From Homalodisca vitripennis (lineage: Eukaryota; Arthropoda; Insecta; Hemiptera; Cicadellidae): 64,000 nucleotides of DNA. Below, in pieces: positions 39,601 to 54,600 of the stretch. Where the stretch lies: NCBI RefSeq assembly GCF_021130785.1, contig NC_060212.1, positions 146,779,501-146,843,500 of the forward strand. The letters are read 5' to 3'. Positions within the stretch are counted from its first letter, which is position 1, and each line of letters opens with the position of its first letter. The notes beneath the pieces were generated by a model, which was not told the origin of the DNA, did not search any database, and saw only the letters and a program-made list of their open reading frames with translations. Both the position numbers and the translations under genes were made by a program.

Positions 39601-42600
39601 GCTACTAGCCAGTGAATGGAGATCAGAGATCTTACAGTGATTTAAATCGCTAAGTAATGCTAGGTGCTAGAGGAGATGCTTTCAAATCTTCATCACAAGC
39701 TATAAACACATTGAGCCCAAAACTATAACTGAAGACACTATGCCTATGGCCTAATACAAGACATGCGTACAAAAACTTAAACAAATTTGAAATCCTGCAA
39801 GCAGCATTTCTCGCGGAGTAATATTAAGGTAAGAGTAAACAAAAATTGTGAGGTTCTTTAGAAAAAAACAGCTTGATTCCATTGGAGCAACTAAGGAACA
39901 ACAAACTTTGGAAGAATTTTTACAAATCAAGAAACTATTTTGAAATTACGAGATAGCTGCCATAAAACAAATTGGATATGAAACACAAACTTTCAAAAAG
40001 ACCAATCAACATGAACTAATGGCTGATGATGGCAGGGAAATTGTGCCATTTTTTTGAGAATTGTATTGTGTAAGCATTGTTTTGATGGAGCATTGAACTG
40101 GAAAAAGTAGATGTTAGCTATGACACCACTCATGGAAGCCAAAGAACAAAGGAAACTGTAGTTTTAGAAAGCTCATATTCACAAGTCATTGGCATTAGCA
40201 GCTTTGTTAACACATTCACTGCGGCAAAACCTTTAGGTTCCGCGCCGGCCGTACACGTGGTGCGTTCGGGACCTTTCGGTTCCGCTCAGTTTATTCCGTT
40301 GCTATGCCAGTCTGAGATTGACAGCACAGCGGTGTGGCCGATTGTTATTTTGCAGCATGTTGTGAACGATCTTGGTTAGTTTTTGTTGGCTTGATGGAGA
40401 TTGATCACCATTAACGTACCGTGTACCTGTGTTTGAGTATTTGTAGTGTAATGTAGTGTTGTTATAATTGTTTTTTTAGTGTTTATTGTGTGAACAATGG
40501 CGGAATTGCCAGGACCTTCATGTTTAAATCCAGTGCCTGTGACTGACAGTGACTCTGAAACAGACTCAACACATTACTCGAGCAACAGTGACCTTGACGC
40601 TGCGCAAGCGCATCAGTATCCCCTACCAAATGACAGGGAGGAACTAGAGGGATTTTCGAAGTAACAATAGGTGTACATTCATACCAGGAACCCTAAGAAT
40701 GTCCATGTAAAATTTCAGTACAATAGATTGAACAGTGTAAGCGTGAAAGCAAAACAAACAAACAAAGGCACTTTTGCATTTATAATATTATTAGGATGTG
40801 TTATTTTCATACCTTCCAGTTACCCATCTAGATAACAGTAAGTGGTAGATAATTGAACTATCCTTATTTAAAAGAGGGATTTTAACATCCTGAACAAAAA
40901 ACTGGCAAAATCATAACTCATCAATATGGGAAGAAAAGTAAACAGCAATGATACTTCTTATCCAGGATGCCATTTACCCTACAAGCAGGTTTGTTCACAA
41001 TAACTTAAACGAGTCATTAAAAGACAATGAGATTAATAATTTAAATTTTTTGAATTAATCGAATAATACAATTGTTTAAAATTGTTGCAGGTGGAAACTA
41101 ATTAGTGTAATGAATTGTTCTGTTCAATTCCCATGCATAATACATAAGTACAGGTATGTACCGTTATTTCTAACAATATGTAACTGCATTTGAATTACTT
41201 ACCCTATACACAGGTTTTCCATTATGATTTCCAATCCCAATCCTAACAAAACAACCTTCAACTACTCTGTTGAAAATTGGTAGATGGACAAACCTATAAA
41301 AGATCAAAATCAAATTAATATGTTAAAAATAATTTGATTAATTAAATATTCCATTACTTTAATATTCCAAAATAGCATAGCCTAACTAAAACTCTCAGAG
41401 GTATTGATTTGCTAGTTGAAAATGAGTTCTGTACATGGTTTGGATTGCAGAAAAACTTGCTTGTTTTATTAACACTTCAACTGGTGGAATTTTTAAAGCA
41501 CCACCCAAAAAATCAGGGTATGTTTGGTTAAGGTTAGCTAAAGAACCTATAACTTAGAAAGGATTGGGCTCTTATTACAATTAAAAAATTTTATTTTTGT
41601 AATTCTTTACAAAAATAAAAATGTACTAATGTGATAAAAAAAAAAGTTAAATAAATATTTGCAATGCAAGGCACCAGATGACCCAATCCCAGTTAAATAA
41701 AGTACATGTACCTATAAAAGTCTTTAACCCTTTGGCTGCTATGCAACGATATATCGTAGTTGGCCTTTGTTCCAAAAAATGCTATGGAACGATATTTCAT
41801 TGTTGCGAATTTTTGTTTCCAGCACTAAATATTACGTTATTTACACGTGGATTGCGGTAAATGACAGTTGAATAAGTTTACTTTTCCTTAAATGTAGCTG
41901 TGATCTACATAGCACAGAGTGTTGTATGCTCTGCGCAGTTGGAGCAGACAGCTGACAGCTGTTATTGTTATGGTTGTTCCGATGTTTATTGTTTCGTGTT
42001 TTTAAGGTTATGGACTTTGTTTACAATCAAGTTTTATTTTATGGTTGGTGTTTTATAAATTTAGCGAATTATGGGTGATCAAAATCGATCTAAATTTGAT
42101 TAGACTCACAGTTTTCCAATTTCTTGACATTAATCTACACTAGGGTAAGTATTTTGTGGTTTTTTTCATTACATAAGTAAAAATCTATATTTTTGCATGA
42201 AAATTTCAGTATGTACTCAAAACAACATATGGTTTTAGGTAAAAATGTATTTAAAAAATAAAAGTTAAACTTAATTATGTTTTTCTGTGTCAAAGTTGAA
42301 AAAAAATAAAAAAATAAATAATATTTATTTATTTGTTTACATAGTTTTGTATTTTTCAAAATATATTATTTTTTTATTTTCTTACATATATTATACTACA
42401 AAACAAAACATAAATCAATGAAATAGGTTAAAATTTGAGGAACTTATGATTTTTTTTAATAAAACTCTACAAATTCACCATTTTAGGCTTAGCATTTTTG
42501 GGATAAAATCCTATAAAAACCTGAGCACTTTTGGGATAACATGTCAAAAAATTCTTAGCAGCCAAAGGGCTAATGGTGTGAAAGGGTCACACAACATACT

Positions 42601-45600
42601 CAAGGCACATACATGCTGTTCCGGTGCCACTGTTAGCCAACAGCCTTTTCTGTCCAGTCATTTTTACCACTATCGGAATTATCATCACAATAGTAATTTT
42701 GTAAACAATAGTAATTGTAACAAACTTCAGTTTGTCAACAAGTTTACTTAACAGTTTTTCTTGTGCCATTCTATATAATCACTTATTGCACAAATGTTTT
42801 ATTCCTAATTAACAGTTGCAATCCAGGAATCACATCAACCAACCACGTAAAAATTATTTTTGTAAATAAGACAAATTAAATATAACCAGGTGATTGCTTT
42901 TATTATTTTATTGTTCTGAAACAACAAGCCATTGCACTCTACTACGCACAACCCAATCTGAAAGTGAAAGTTATGACTGTCAATCCTCAATCTCACATGC
43001 AAACTATTTATCAAGCGATGAACTTGCTATTACTATTTCTTATCCCAGCAGCAGGCTTGATTCAATTTGAGAAAGCAAATTAAATAATTTATACATTGAA
43101 TGGACACAGCCTATCTTTAGTGATTACTCTAAACCATAAAATTTATTTTAGTTTAAATGTAAAACTTGATAAATTTGCAGACAACAAACTCAATATCAAA
43201 TAAATACTAGAGTGGTGATGTTCTACATGGTAGTACATCCAATATGATTCAGTTTGACATCTCTCTAGAAACAAATATAAAGTATGGTAGAAAGATAAAT
43301 TTGATCACACTTAATTTAACCTTTTTACAATCACGGTTTTTAGATTTTACCAAAATTGTAATAGTTTATGAGGATGTAATGCAAATTGTGTATTTTTAAC
43401 ACTAACAGACACACTTAAATTATTTTGAAAAATATTTATTTGTATGAACAAGGTAACATTAAATATGTCTGTGCAGGAAATTTTGTTTATTGAACCACAA
43501 AAATATTTTTAGTCTACAAATTTATTATTTTTGTTTTACAAAAATTAAAATCTTTAAAAAATGTTGGGGTAAAATTGCATACATGTATTATTTAAGGGTT
43601 AGTTGTTAGGAGATTGTAATTTATTTGAACAATTTTTATAAATAATTGACACATATAAGAAAAAATAAGAACCAACACAGGAAATCAATGAGGAAGTTAT
43701 AAACACCGCCATATCAGATCACACAGGCCAACTGTGCACACTTTTCGAAGAGATATAGACAACTAATGACTCTACTATAAAAAGAAGACTAATGAGCACC
43801 AGAAACCTTCGAGAACTGAAAGAACTACTGGCCAATGAAAACTGGGAAGATGTTTATAAATCCTTCAATGTAAACGAAGCCTACAATAATTTTAGTCACA
43901 CTCTCCAGGGAGCACTAGATCAAGCGTGCCCCTTAGTTCAGTTAAAACAAAGAAATAAAAAAAGCAAAACAATTCCCAATGACCCCAATACACTTCAATT
44001 AAAACAGCAATTTCTGGCTGCTCAAAATGCCTACCACGCAAGTGGTAGGGAGGAGCATAAAAGATATGCCTCACAATTAAAAAAAGAATATGACTTACAA
44101 CTTAGAGCTGAGGAAACAGACAAATGCTAGAACCATCTTGGAAGCGGACAACAAATCTAAAGCCATTTGGAATGTAATAAACACTGAACGCAAGACAGCT
44201 GAGGAAGCTAACTCGCTAACAAGACTCAAAATTAACGGAGAAGAAACTACAAACCCCAAAGAAATTGCAGACCACTTCAATCAGTATTTTACATCTATCG
44301 CAGAAGAAACTATAAAAAGTAGCGGAATTACACGAAAACAAATAACCCAGCCAATATTTAACAGAAATGTGCCGCATTTAATCCTAACAGAAACAAACTG
44401 GGATGAAATGATTAACACCATAAGGTCATTGAAGACAAAGAACTCAGCCGGATATGATGACATTTCATCAAAACTTTTGAAGTTGTGTGAGAATGAACTG
44501 AGCAACCCTCTGGTAGATATTGTCAACAAGTCATTTAGAACAGGAGTCTTTCCTTCTGCTCTAAAAATGGCCAAAGTGTACCCAAAATTCAAAAAAGGAC
44601 CAACAACTGAAGCAGCTAATTACCGCCCCATTTCTCTTATTCCAACCTTTTCAAAAATAATAGAAAAAATAGTTTTAACACGACTTTTTGATCACCACAA
44701 CACATTTCAACTTTTAACACCCAATCAACATGGCTTTCTCACAGGAAAATCCACAACTACCGCCCTCATTAATCTGGTTGAGTTCCTACTTGACCAAACT
44801 GAAGAAGGAAACACCGCTACAGCAATACTACTGGACTACAGCAGAGCCTTTGACTGCCTGGAACATCTTCTTACAAAGCTTACTACCCTTGGAATTCAAG
44901 GCTTTTCCAAGTCATGGTTCACAAGCTACCTGACTGAAAGAATACAAAAAAGTTGCAATAAAATATGTACAAAATGGAAGAACAAATATAGTACATTCTG
45001 ATGCAAAACCAATAACCCGAGGAGTCCCCCAAGGCTCTGTTTTAGGCCCAATACTCTTTATCCTCTTTACTAACGACTTCCCACAATTCATTCAACAATA
45101 CAGTGATACACTCATGTATGCTGATGACACTGTACTGCTACTTGGAAGACCCAGACCAGAACATTTGGATATAGACAGCTTTGTGGCCTTAAACATGGCA
45201 ATACAGTACTGTCACAATAACGACCTGGTTGTTAACGAAACTAAGACACAGCAACTAATACTGGGACGACAAAAACAGGATGTATCAGGACTACCCGACC
45301 TTGAAGAAATTTCTTCTTGTCGATACCTAGGAGTTACTTTGGACGACAAGCTATTCTGGAGACCTCATGTGGATACTCTCTGCCGTAGATTAAGCACAGG
45401 ACTCTACGTAATACGTCGAATTAAGAACGCCAGTGTCATTGATAGTGCAAAAATAGCTTACCACACACTGTCTTCTCATCTTCGCTATGGGATTGCAGTG
45501 TGGGGAGGAACCACAATGGGAAATTTGCAGCGAGTACTTGTGCAACAAAAACGAGCAGTTAGAAGCCTTAAAGGTTTGGAACCGAGAGCATCCTGCAGAG

Positions 45601-48600
45601 AAGCCTTCCGGGAACTCAAAATTATGACAGTAATCAACCTCTACATCCTAGAAGTAGTCTCCTACGCTCACTCAAAATGCCATCAACAGTGAGAAGCGGA
45701 GTATAAATTCACCAGTACAATACAAGACATGCTACTAACTACTGCCTTCCAGTACACACCCACGCCTCAACGGAAAAGAAACCAAGCTACATCGGTGCGA
45801 AGATCTGGAATTCACTACCAGAAGCCCTCAAGAGGATAGACCGACAGCGGTTTAGAAAAGATCTGCGAGCCTGGCTGCAAGACAACCCATTCTACTCCGT
45901 CACTGAGTTCTTGGAATGGAGACCACAGAACAACCCTTAGTGTACAAATTTTTGATTCTTGTTGTCTATGTATACGAAATGTATTATTATGTAAATTGAC
46001 GCAACTACTGATCTTAAAGATCATGTAAATAAAGAGTTTTGACTTTGACTTAATGATCAAAATCTGAAATTGTGGTTAATGACAAAAATATTGACAGCCT
46101 TTATCATTTTTTGTTCAAATGTCTCTTAACCCTTTAACTGCTGTAGATTGTACAACCGACTGAGTCAGTTGCACTGAGTTTTTCTTAGCCGAACTTGATC
46201 AGACCGGGCCACACTGGCTTTAAGATTGTGCCGTCGTGATTGTTTCATTCACCTTTGGTAATCATAAATGTTGTATATAACTATTCTGTTGCTTTTGTGG
46301 TTATTTTCCGTATTTTTAGATTTCACCCAATCTAATACAAAAATCTTTGAAAGTGTATTGTTATCAGGATATTAATAAGGCAGTTTATTCTACAGGACAA
46401 TTTATACAGAATACAGTGCTCGAAGTAGTTCATGGTATTTTGAAAAACATGGAACAACAAATAAAGCGACATCGTAACTGTTATGCATATAGTGAAATAC
46501 ATGTCTCGCTTTTCCCTCCAACCCCCCCCCCACACTATACAACATTTCGCTCCAACTCTCAGCCATTTACAATACACATCAGACAGCTGATTGGTGCGGT
46601 AAGATTTTGCCAGAGCGCCGATAGTGCAGTACGAGAATACTTGACAGTAGCGATGATAGCAAGTGCTCCGCTTGCAAGTACACTGGTCTACAGTGGTCAA
46701 AGAGTTAATAATTTTGAAACATCATAGTTAAATGTAAACATACTTAAATGTAATAATGTAAAGAAACTTGTTGAAGAAAAATAATGTTATGTTAAATTTT
46801 TAGTATCATTTGCATAAAAAGCGAGGACTATTGTCATGACCGGGTCAGTTGTAATAAACAAACGCTGCAAACTACTTATTTCTTTACTCTCACAAAATCG
46901 ATCATAGTTATTACAAGATAATTCACTGTGAATATACTAAACTACGGTCTAAACAAACTAAAAATAATGTCAGGCAGCTGGCCATAGCATGTCAATCTTG
47001 ACAAGAAGTGAGCATTACCAGATGACGTGAGAGCAAGAGGTGCCAATTAATTGTGCAATTACTTTTTTCTTATACAGTTGGGGATTGAATCACTACTGAA
47101 TTCAAAGACATTTAACAATATAAAAATTATTTATATGGTTGGTATTTGAAGGTACACTTGGCCTGAGTAAAAGTGCATTATTAACTTTCTATAACTTAAA
47201 ACCTAAACTACTAATACATTTAATAGATTTAGTAAATTATCTAAATAATTCAACCACAAAAAAATTATGCACGCATGCACATACACATACACACAAATAA
47301 TTATGAACTTACCTTTCCATCTTATGCCTTGACAGCCTAATTCTGTTTAGCTCCTCTTTTGATGATATAAATTGCACTTTTTTCACCTTCACTTTGGAAC
47401 TTGCAATAGACCTGTGTCAGAGAAAATACTAAGAATTAGCCCAAATTATATTTATTTATCATACTATGCTAAACGTATAATTTTTAATTATAATTATAAA
47501 AATGAAACTAAAAACTATTTTCCAACATTCACAGAGAATCTTTATTTTGCTTAAGTTGTAAATTCAACAAAGAACACTGTTTTAATATTTTCTTTCTTCT
47601 TCACCACAGAAAAAAGTCTCACTCTTATTCTAAAACTGTTCAATAAAAACTTCAATAATTTATGAACTACTTAATTTTAATTCTTTAAATCAATTGTAAT
47701 TAATTTATTCTATACTGAATTAAATTTTCTAAATTCATTCCTAGTTTTAAGCAACTACTGTTGTGTTTTTTTAATACATTTAATTATAGATTATAAGGAA
47801 ACGTTACCCCTTTTTTTTAAAGCAGTTTTAATAAAATTTCAGTGGAGTAATTTTGCACATCTTTTAGTTCAATAAGAAGGTATTTTTGGGTCTTGTTAAA
47901 ACCAACTTGTTTTATTCTTGATAAATTAATTTTTGAAGATACAAAAATACTAGATTGGAGCTTCTATTTCACATAATTTTGTGAAACCATACATTATATC
48001 AATATACACGTTTGAAAAACATTATTATAAATTACCTGAGAACCCTAAAATAGTTATTTATGTTTAGCGCTATAATGCATAATAATTCCTTTTCCAAACT
48101 TTAAATGGCAGTGATCTAGAATCATTTATCTTTACGATCAGGAGGCCTCTAATGTGGCCAAAACTTATTTCTCGTTCTGTTCGGATTTAGTCTCAAGTGG
48201 TTGTCTTCTTAGATCACCGGACCACACATAATGGCCGGTTGTGTTCTGCGTCATCACTCGGCATTTGCGTAACCATGTAAGTCACTTTCACTCAGATATA
48301 AATGGCTGTATTTGACATTCAGCTCATTAAATAACTGAGATTTAAATGAAATTTTCAAGTAACTTAAAAAGCTTATTAGCTTAAAGGTTGAAACTTTATC
48401 GATTGGTTAATTATTCTTTGCTTTTAAACGAACCACGTAATACATAATTTAAGCTATAAGTTGAACTGTTTTTAAAAGTAGTTGTATTTGCAGGATAAAG
48501 AAAAAAAAAAAAATCAATCAGACCCAAGTAGGTTTCCATATTTTGAGCTTCCTCTCTGCCAATTAGACCAATATTTTAACAAGTTGATACACTACAGCAG

Positions 48601-51600
48601 CTACAATCCAAATTCTATGAAATCTACTTTAACCATTCTGTTCATTCCAAAGTGAATTATTAGGTATTCTTTGATACTATTTCAGAAAAACATATGGTAC
48701 TTAATCGAAATTTGATCAAGAATAATTTTAATGACATAATAATATTATTATGCTAATTAAAATATTTAATAAATCAGTTACATAGTTGAATTATAACATT
48801 TTTCAAACTTTGTTGGACATTAGAATTCTAGCAAAATATAAACATTCCAATAAAATAATAGTGTGTTTTTGTTCAGGATTTTACATTATAGCTTTGAATT
48901 GGCAATATGTAGTAATTTCAAATTAAAAAAAAGAGATGATAAAACCATATTTCAATGAAGACATCATTTATAAGTTATCGTCGTTATCGTTAAATCGTCT
49001 TATTCACAAAACAACTACTAAAAGGTAATACAAAAATTTTATATTACACTACTGATTATTTAGTGACATTTGTTAAACTAAACCATCTAAATGGTGATTA
49101 TCAAACACAAAAGAACATTGTTGAACTTTTAATATATATATTTAATTTAAAGGCAATATTATTTCAAGAATGTTGAGAAAAATTGCTTCATTCTTGCAAA
49201 TGATTACAACTTACCAGTATACCGCACTATATGGGGCCATTTATCATTAAAACTGACATTATCAAAGACCTTATACTCAACCTGATTAAAGTGTTTGTGT
49301 ATGATAATTCTACATTTCTTACAAATAATCACAATGAGCAAATTACTAATCTATAGCTTCAATACACAGTTTTTAGTTCTAAATATCATTGAATTATAAT
49401 TTTTAACCTACATATTACACATTTTTAATTAGAGGTCAATTATTGCTAACCATATGTTTGTTTTATAACCTGACTCTAAATAATAACTAAATGAAATTAC
49501 ACTGTTCACAATGTTCTTGATTTGTATATTTTTATTAGTATATTACCTTTGGCTAAACAAATATCTACAAAAAAGGATTGCTCGAAAATTTAAATTTTTA
49601 ATGCTTTAAAAAAGCCTTACACAGCAGGCCACTTTTACAATAATAAATTAAAATAATTGTATAAAACTATCTTTAAATTTTCTTTGAAAACAATTATAAT
49701 TGTAGTAAATACAAATAAAACTTGTTTTATTTTAAAATTTGCATTAGGAAAATATTATAATATTCACACAGTATGAGAGTTATATAAGAGAGTATAAGAT
49801 AAACTTTATACCTGGGTGGACTTTGATACAAAAACTAAACAAATTCCCTTAATCCATTGCAAGCGATGAAAAACCTTAGATAATGAGTTTACTTATGCTA
49901 ATTTTAACTGCATTATTTTAACACATATACTTTTATCTAAAACTATATGCATTTATTTATTTAGATAAGGACTGAACTACAATAATAAAATAAATTTTGA
50001 AGGCTTCGTACATCTCAGGATTATACACTAATATACATGGACAAACTTAAACTAATTCATCGTCAAACAACTCATCGTTGACATCATATTCTCTGTCACT
50101 GTAACTTTCTAATAACAATCTTTCAAGTTCTGAAGAACACAGATTTATCGCCCATTGTAAACAACAAATGGGACCAACTGCCATTTATTATGGACAGAAC
50201 TAAAAGTGAAAATCATACTAGTAACAGCTGAACCATTCCAGCTAATATTAATTGTAGGCTAATACTGCGAAGGACAATACAGTACCAAACGTAACTGAGA
50301 GTAACCGGTTGGACGTCTTGTGCGTGTCTTTCGCCCGCAATGGGTTAAAGATATTAAACAAAAAATTGCATTATAATTATTCACTTAAAATTGTATACCT
50401 TGGAGGATAAAAACATATGCAACTAACATTAAAAGTTGCATATTACAAAAAGTTATACTTCTTATGACATTTCTGGAGTACACCACATCATGTGTTGCGT
50501 AATAGGCTTCGTTGGGGTTTAATTAAAAAATGTTAAACCCTAACATACGGCAGTTACATCTGGTCGATCATTTTATTATTGCCAGATATAACGACTTTTG
50601 TACATCTCCCAGCAAACCAAAGAGAAATTAGACCAGCCTAATGAGCAATAGGCTTCAACAACGCTAAGCCAAATTCTCTGGTCAAACATACACTATCATA
50701 TAACTCAATTAGGTTTCATAGGGAATTAGAAGTCTAAAGATGAAATCTCAAGATCTTACCACATGACACATTCACATTTTTGTTCATTAAATTGGGTGTC
50801 ATATCAGTGTTTAAATAATAAATGGCTACACGCCAAGTCACCGTAGAATGAAGTTGTATTTACTGGGATAGTTAGACTTTGTGTGTTAATATATTACATG
50901 CTAAAACCTCTTATGAATGTACTTGGTTTGCTTATAAATTTATTTATTTCAGTTATTACTCATTGCCATCATGGTTGCCCATAAGACCAATGTAAGAAGA
51001 TTGTAACGCTTAGCCAGATCCCATGTAAGTGGCACGCATCATCACTGAACATAAAAATGAAGCCTCATGCACAATTTCAAGTCTATAGCCCATTTAATTT
51101 TTGAGATATTGTGCGGAAAGACATGAATACAATTTTCCAGCCCCTGGAATGATAGACTTTATTGCTCAGGTGATCAACAAACAGTCTTAACAATACCAAC
51201 GGAATTTGCTAATACCATACTGACTCATTATAAAAAATGTATAATTTGTAAATTGCTAATAAATAACTCTTATTATTCTTCTAGTTTTTTCTCCTAATAT
51301 TTATAAATAAATTATAAACAAGATAATTTGAGAAGGTTAGGTCTACAGTATGAGGAATGTTCTTTCAATGGACTATTTACTAGTTACCAAGTAATTTTCA
51401 AAAGTAGGCCTACACTGTTCTCTTTTTAGAAACCTATAAGAACAATTAATAAGTTCCCATACATTAATATATTAAACATTCCACGTCAACAGCCATCTAT
51501 CCTGTTTGTTTTGTCTAATTTTTATGCAAGAGTTGCAAAATCTAACACGATAAATCAATGGTCATTTTGAAGTATTTGCAAGGAAGGAAGACAGACATCT

Positions 51601-54600
51601 TTTGTTAATTCCACTTTTCGAGTAGTACATTACTATTTTGCAATGAATCGTTTAAATTCGACAGAAAAACAAGAGAAAACGTTTGATGAAAATATTCTTA
51701 TTTTAGATACATTGTTGTTACTAAATGAGAAAAACATTTATATGACATTTTCTTAATCCCATACCATAATTTCAAAAAGTTTTACCTTAGGGTTTCTTAT
51801 GTTTAGAACAGTAAAATCAATAATTTAAACATGTATATTTTTTGTATGTGACTTGTACAGTATTATATAAACACGGCATGCATACATTTTTAACAGTTAT
51901 CATTATTAATCTTTTTAATTTGTGCGATTAAGCAGAACAGTATCAGTAGAAACATACCTATTGTCAGAGCCCGACTCAGAATCCGAGGAGCTGTGTGCAG
52001 AGCTTGAACTACTCCTCGCTCTCGCCTTATTGGGACGCTCTCTTGCTTCACTGTCCGAACCACTGCCACTATCATCGCTGTAGATATCCGATGCCTTTAG
52101 TTTGGTCTTGCTCCCGGACGCATCTTCCCCATCTTCCTCTTCACCCTCTACCTCTACTTTCTCTTCGTCCTCTTTTTTCTTCTCCAACTCGATCTTCTGC
52201 TGCTTCTCTTTCTCCTCTAAAAACATATTACAACTCTATGGCGTTACAGTATTTGAGTTTTGCATGTAATATGAATATTAAACAAATAAAATATATGTTT
52301 TGTGCTTTCAACATAAGCAAATACCAGTGTTTGCTTATAAACCAATTAACCCTTCAACGCGTTATTTTTTTTTCATGGTCATACTCCCTCCTGCGTTGAT
52401 TTTTCTGGCGGTTTTTTAGAAATTTTGTGTTTTATAAATAATATAAGCAAATTACCCAAGTTTATAATTATTTTATTATACTTCTATGTTGTTAGTGTTT
52501 AAAATTAGCCAAATTAAACAAAATTAACCTACTTTAGGTTAATTTCCCTAAAAGCTAGCTAACCTACAAACCATCCCCAACTCATGTTTATAAAACACAA
52601 CAAATTGTTCCTGTCAAAACGGGATTTCCTTCTTCAAAACAATATAGTTAGCTTGTAAAACTAATAATAATAACTAAACAAAGGAACGTAAAACACACAA
52701 AAATATGTCAGCTGAACATAACCATCACACTAAAAATGACTGTAAACAACAACAAACTTAAGCTGACAAACGATCGGCTGCACGGCAATGACGTCTTGAA
52801 TGCAGCTGATTTCTCAGATATTTTTTTCTAAAGATCGATTTTTCGAGATATCGACTCAATTAATCGAAAGTTTGAATCTTCTCCTTTCGATTGGTATACA
52901 TTTTTCATTGAAAACATTCGATAGTCGTCTGTTACAGCTACAAAAATAACCGACTACTCCATGACGTACTCAGTACGGCAAAACGCGATCTCAAGTAAAA
53001 GTGTCATGACGTACCTAGTACGGCAAAACGCGTTGAAGGGTTAACAATATTCATAAGAGGAAGAATAGGGAGCATGGAGATGATAACGGTTTGTTTTTTA
53101 ATTTTTAATTATGGGTCCTTTTTATTGTACTTTGAAAGAAAGTTATCTTATCTTATAAGTTTCAGTTCATAAGTTTTTATCTTTCAACTGTACAGTACAA
53201 TCACCGGTGAAAACCATTATCTACAGAGAGTAAAGCATGGATTTCCAACATTACTGTTGATCCAGAAATTCATCAACTTAGTAACATAAATGAGGCTTAA
53301 CATTTCAATATTGTTTTGAATTTTGATAGGTTTTCTAGTATTGAAGATTTCTTTGTATAAAGTTTCTACATGGTAGTATGAAAATTTAACAAATTTATTT
53401 TAAACACTATAAGTGACCTGGAGTATAAATTAATACTGTTCCAGGACATTTATAATTCAGTTACGTCACGTGATACAACAACCCTGAAAATATAATTCTT
53501 TTTGTATTATTTAAGAAATGTTTTATATATCTATTTATGAATGTATAGTTATCTCAGTTTCTATTATAAATTTTAGTTTTAAAAGTCTATAATCTTACCT
53601 CGCTCTCTTCTTTCTTCTCGCCGAGCCTTCAACAAATTCATGGCAACAAATTTTTTATCAACTTTTCCTCTATTTTCTTCAACAGTCTTTTTTCTCTCCT
53701 TGCTTCTTTCTTTATGGTCCATGATTTCCTCCCTTTTCTTTACTGTATGACCACCCTTCTTCTTCTTCATCTCTTGTTTCTTAGCTAACCGTAGCTTTTT
53801 CTCAATTTCAAACCTGAAAAAAAACAACAGTTCTAAAATCAGAATCAGAACAATTTTTATATATCATTTTAGAAATCTTTAGTTTAACTGTTTATGTATG
53901 TTACTGAAACAATAAAACAATAATTACAGAAAAGTCTAAGAAGTAGTCTATAAATCTGTAAAAATAAAATCTTTAAGATTTATTTATAATATAATTTTTA
54001 TCAAACCAATTTGTTAAAATAGTTTCAATTACACTTAACAGAAGTTTTCTGAACTTACCTTGTTTTCATAACTTCACGCTGTTCTATACGTTTGAATATT
54101 TCTTGTTCTCGTTCTTTCTCTGTCATCTGGGCTAACCTTTGTTGATCTTCTTCATCACCCATTAAATTTTCATCATATCCATCGTTGAACTCCTCTTGAC
54201 TCATATCTGACGAATCGGAGTCACTTCCTTCAGAGTCAGAAACTTCACCTAAGCAATAAATAAAGAATACTGTAACCCTCCAAGACTATATTATACAATG
54301 AATACCGTAATATTTAAAAAGTTACTGTATAAAAACCAATGATCTCAAAAACGTAATTATAAAAATAATGACACCATATTATTAGTTTACCTTCTTCCGG
54401 CTCGGAACTCTTGTTCATCTTTTCGGGTTCTTCATCACCTGATTCTTCATCAGACGATGACTTTGAAACTGTCCTTTTAGGGGCAGTCTTTGTTTTCTTT
54501 TTCTTTTTGCTTGAATTCTTGCTTCCCTTAGCATCCCAATCATCATCTGAGCCCGAAGAAGTGTCAGAATCAGAATAAGCTGCTGTCGCTTTTGGGGTTG

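Larger units (their letters stand above)
39573..41202. other. Rtf1 intron 7
   Basis: A 1630-bp intron. It carries the 5' part of a piggyBac-like element at 40211-40664 and a retroelement-like tail at about 40668-40798; the remainder shows nothing recognisable. Confidence 0.7.

Noticed and set aside
44281..44592. Minus-strand frame of 103 codons
   Set aside because: Antisense shadow of the LINE reverse transcriptase.
46332..46727. Overlapping frames of 122 and 126 codons on opposite strands
   Set aside because: They lie within a TTAA-flanked element, contain poly-C/Cys-rich low-complexity translation and no motif; opposite-strand overlap suggests chance.
51995..52399. 134-codon plus-strand frame
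   Set aside because: It is the antisense shadow of Rtf1 exon 5; the Ser/Asp/Glu codons read backwards keep the frame open.
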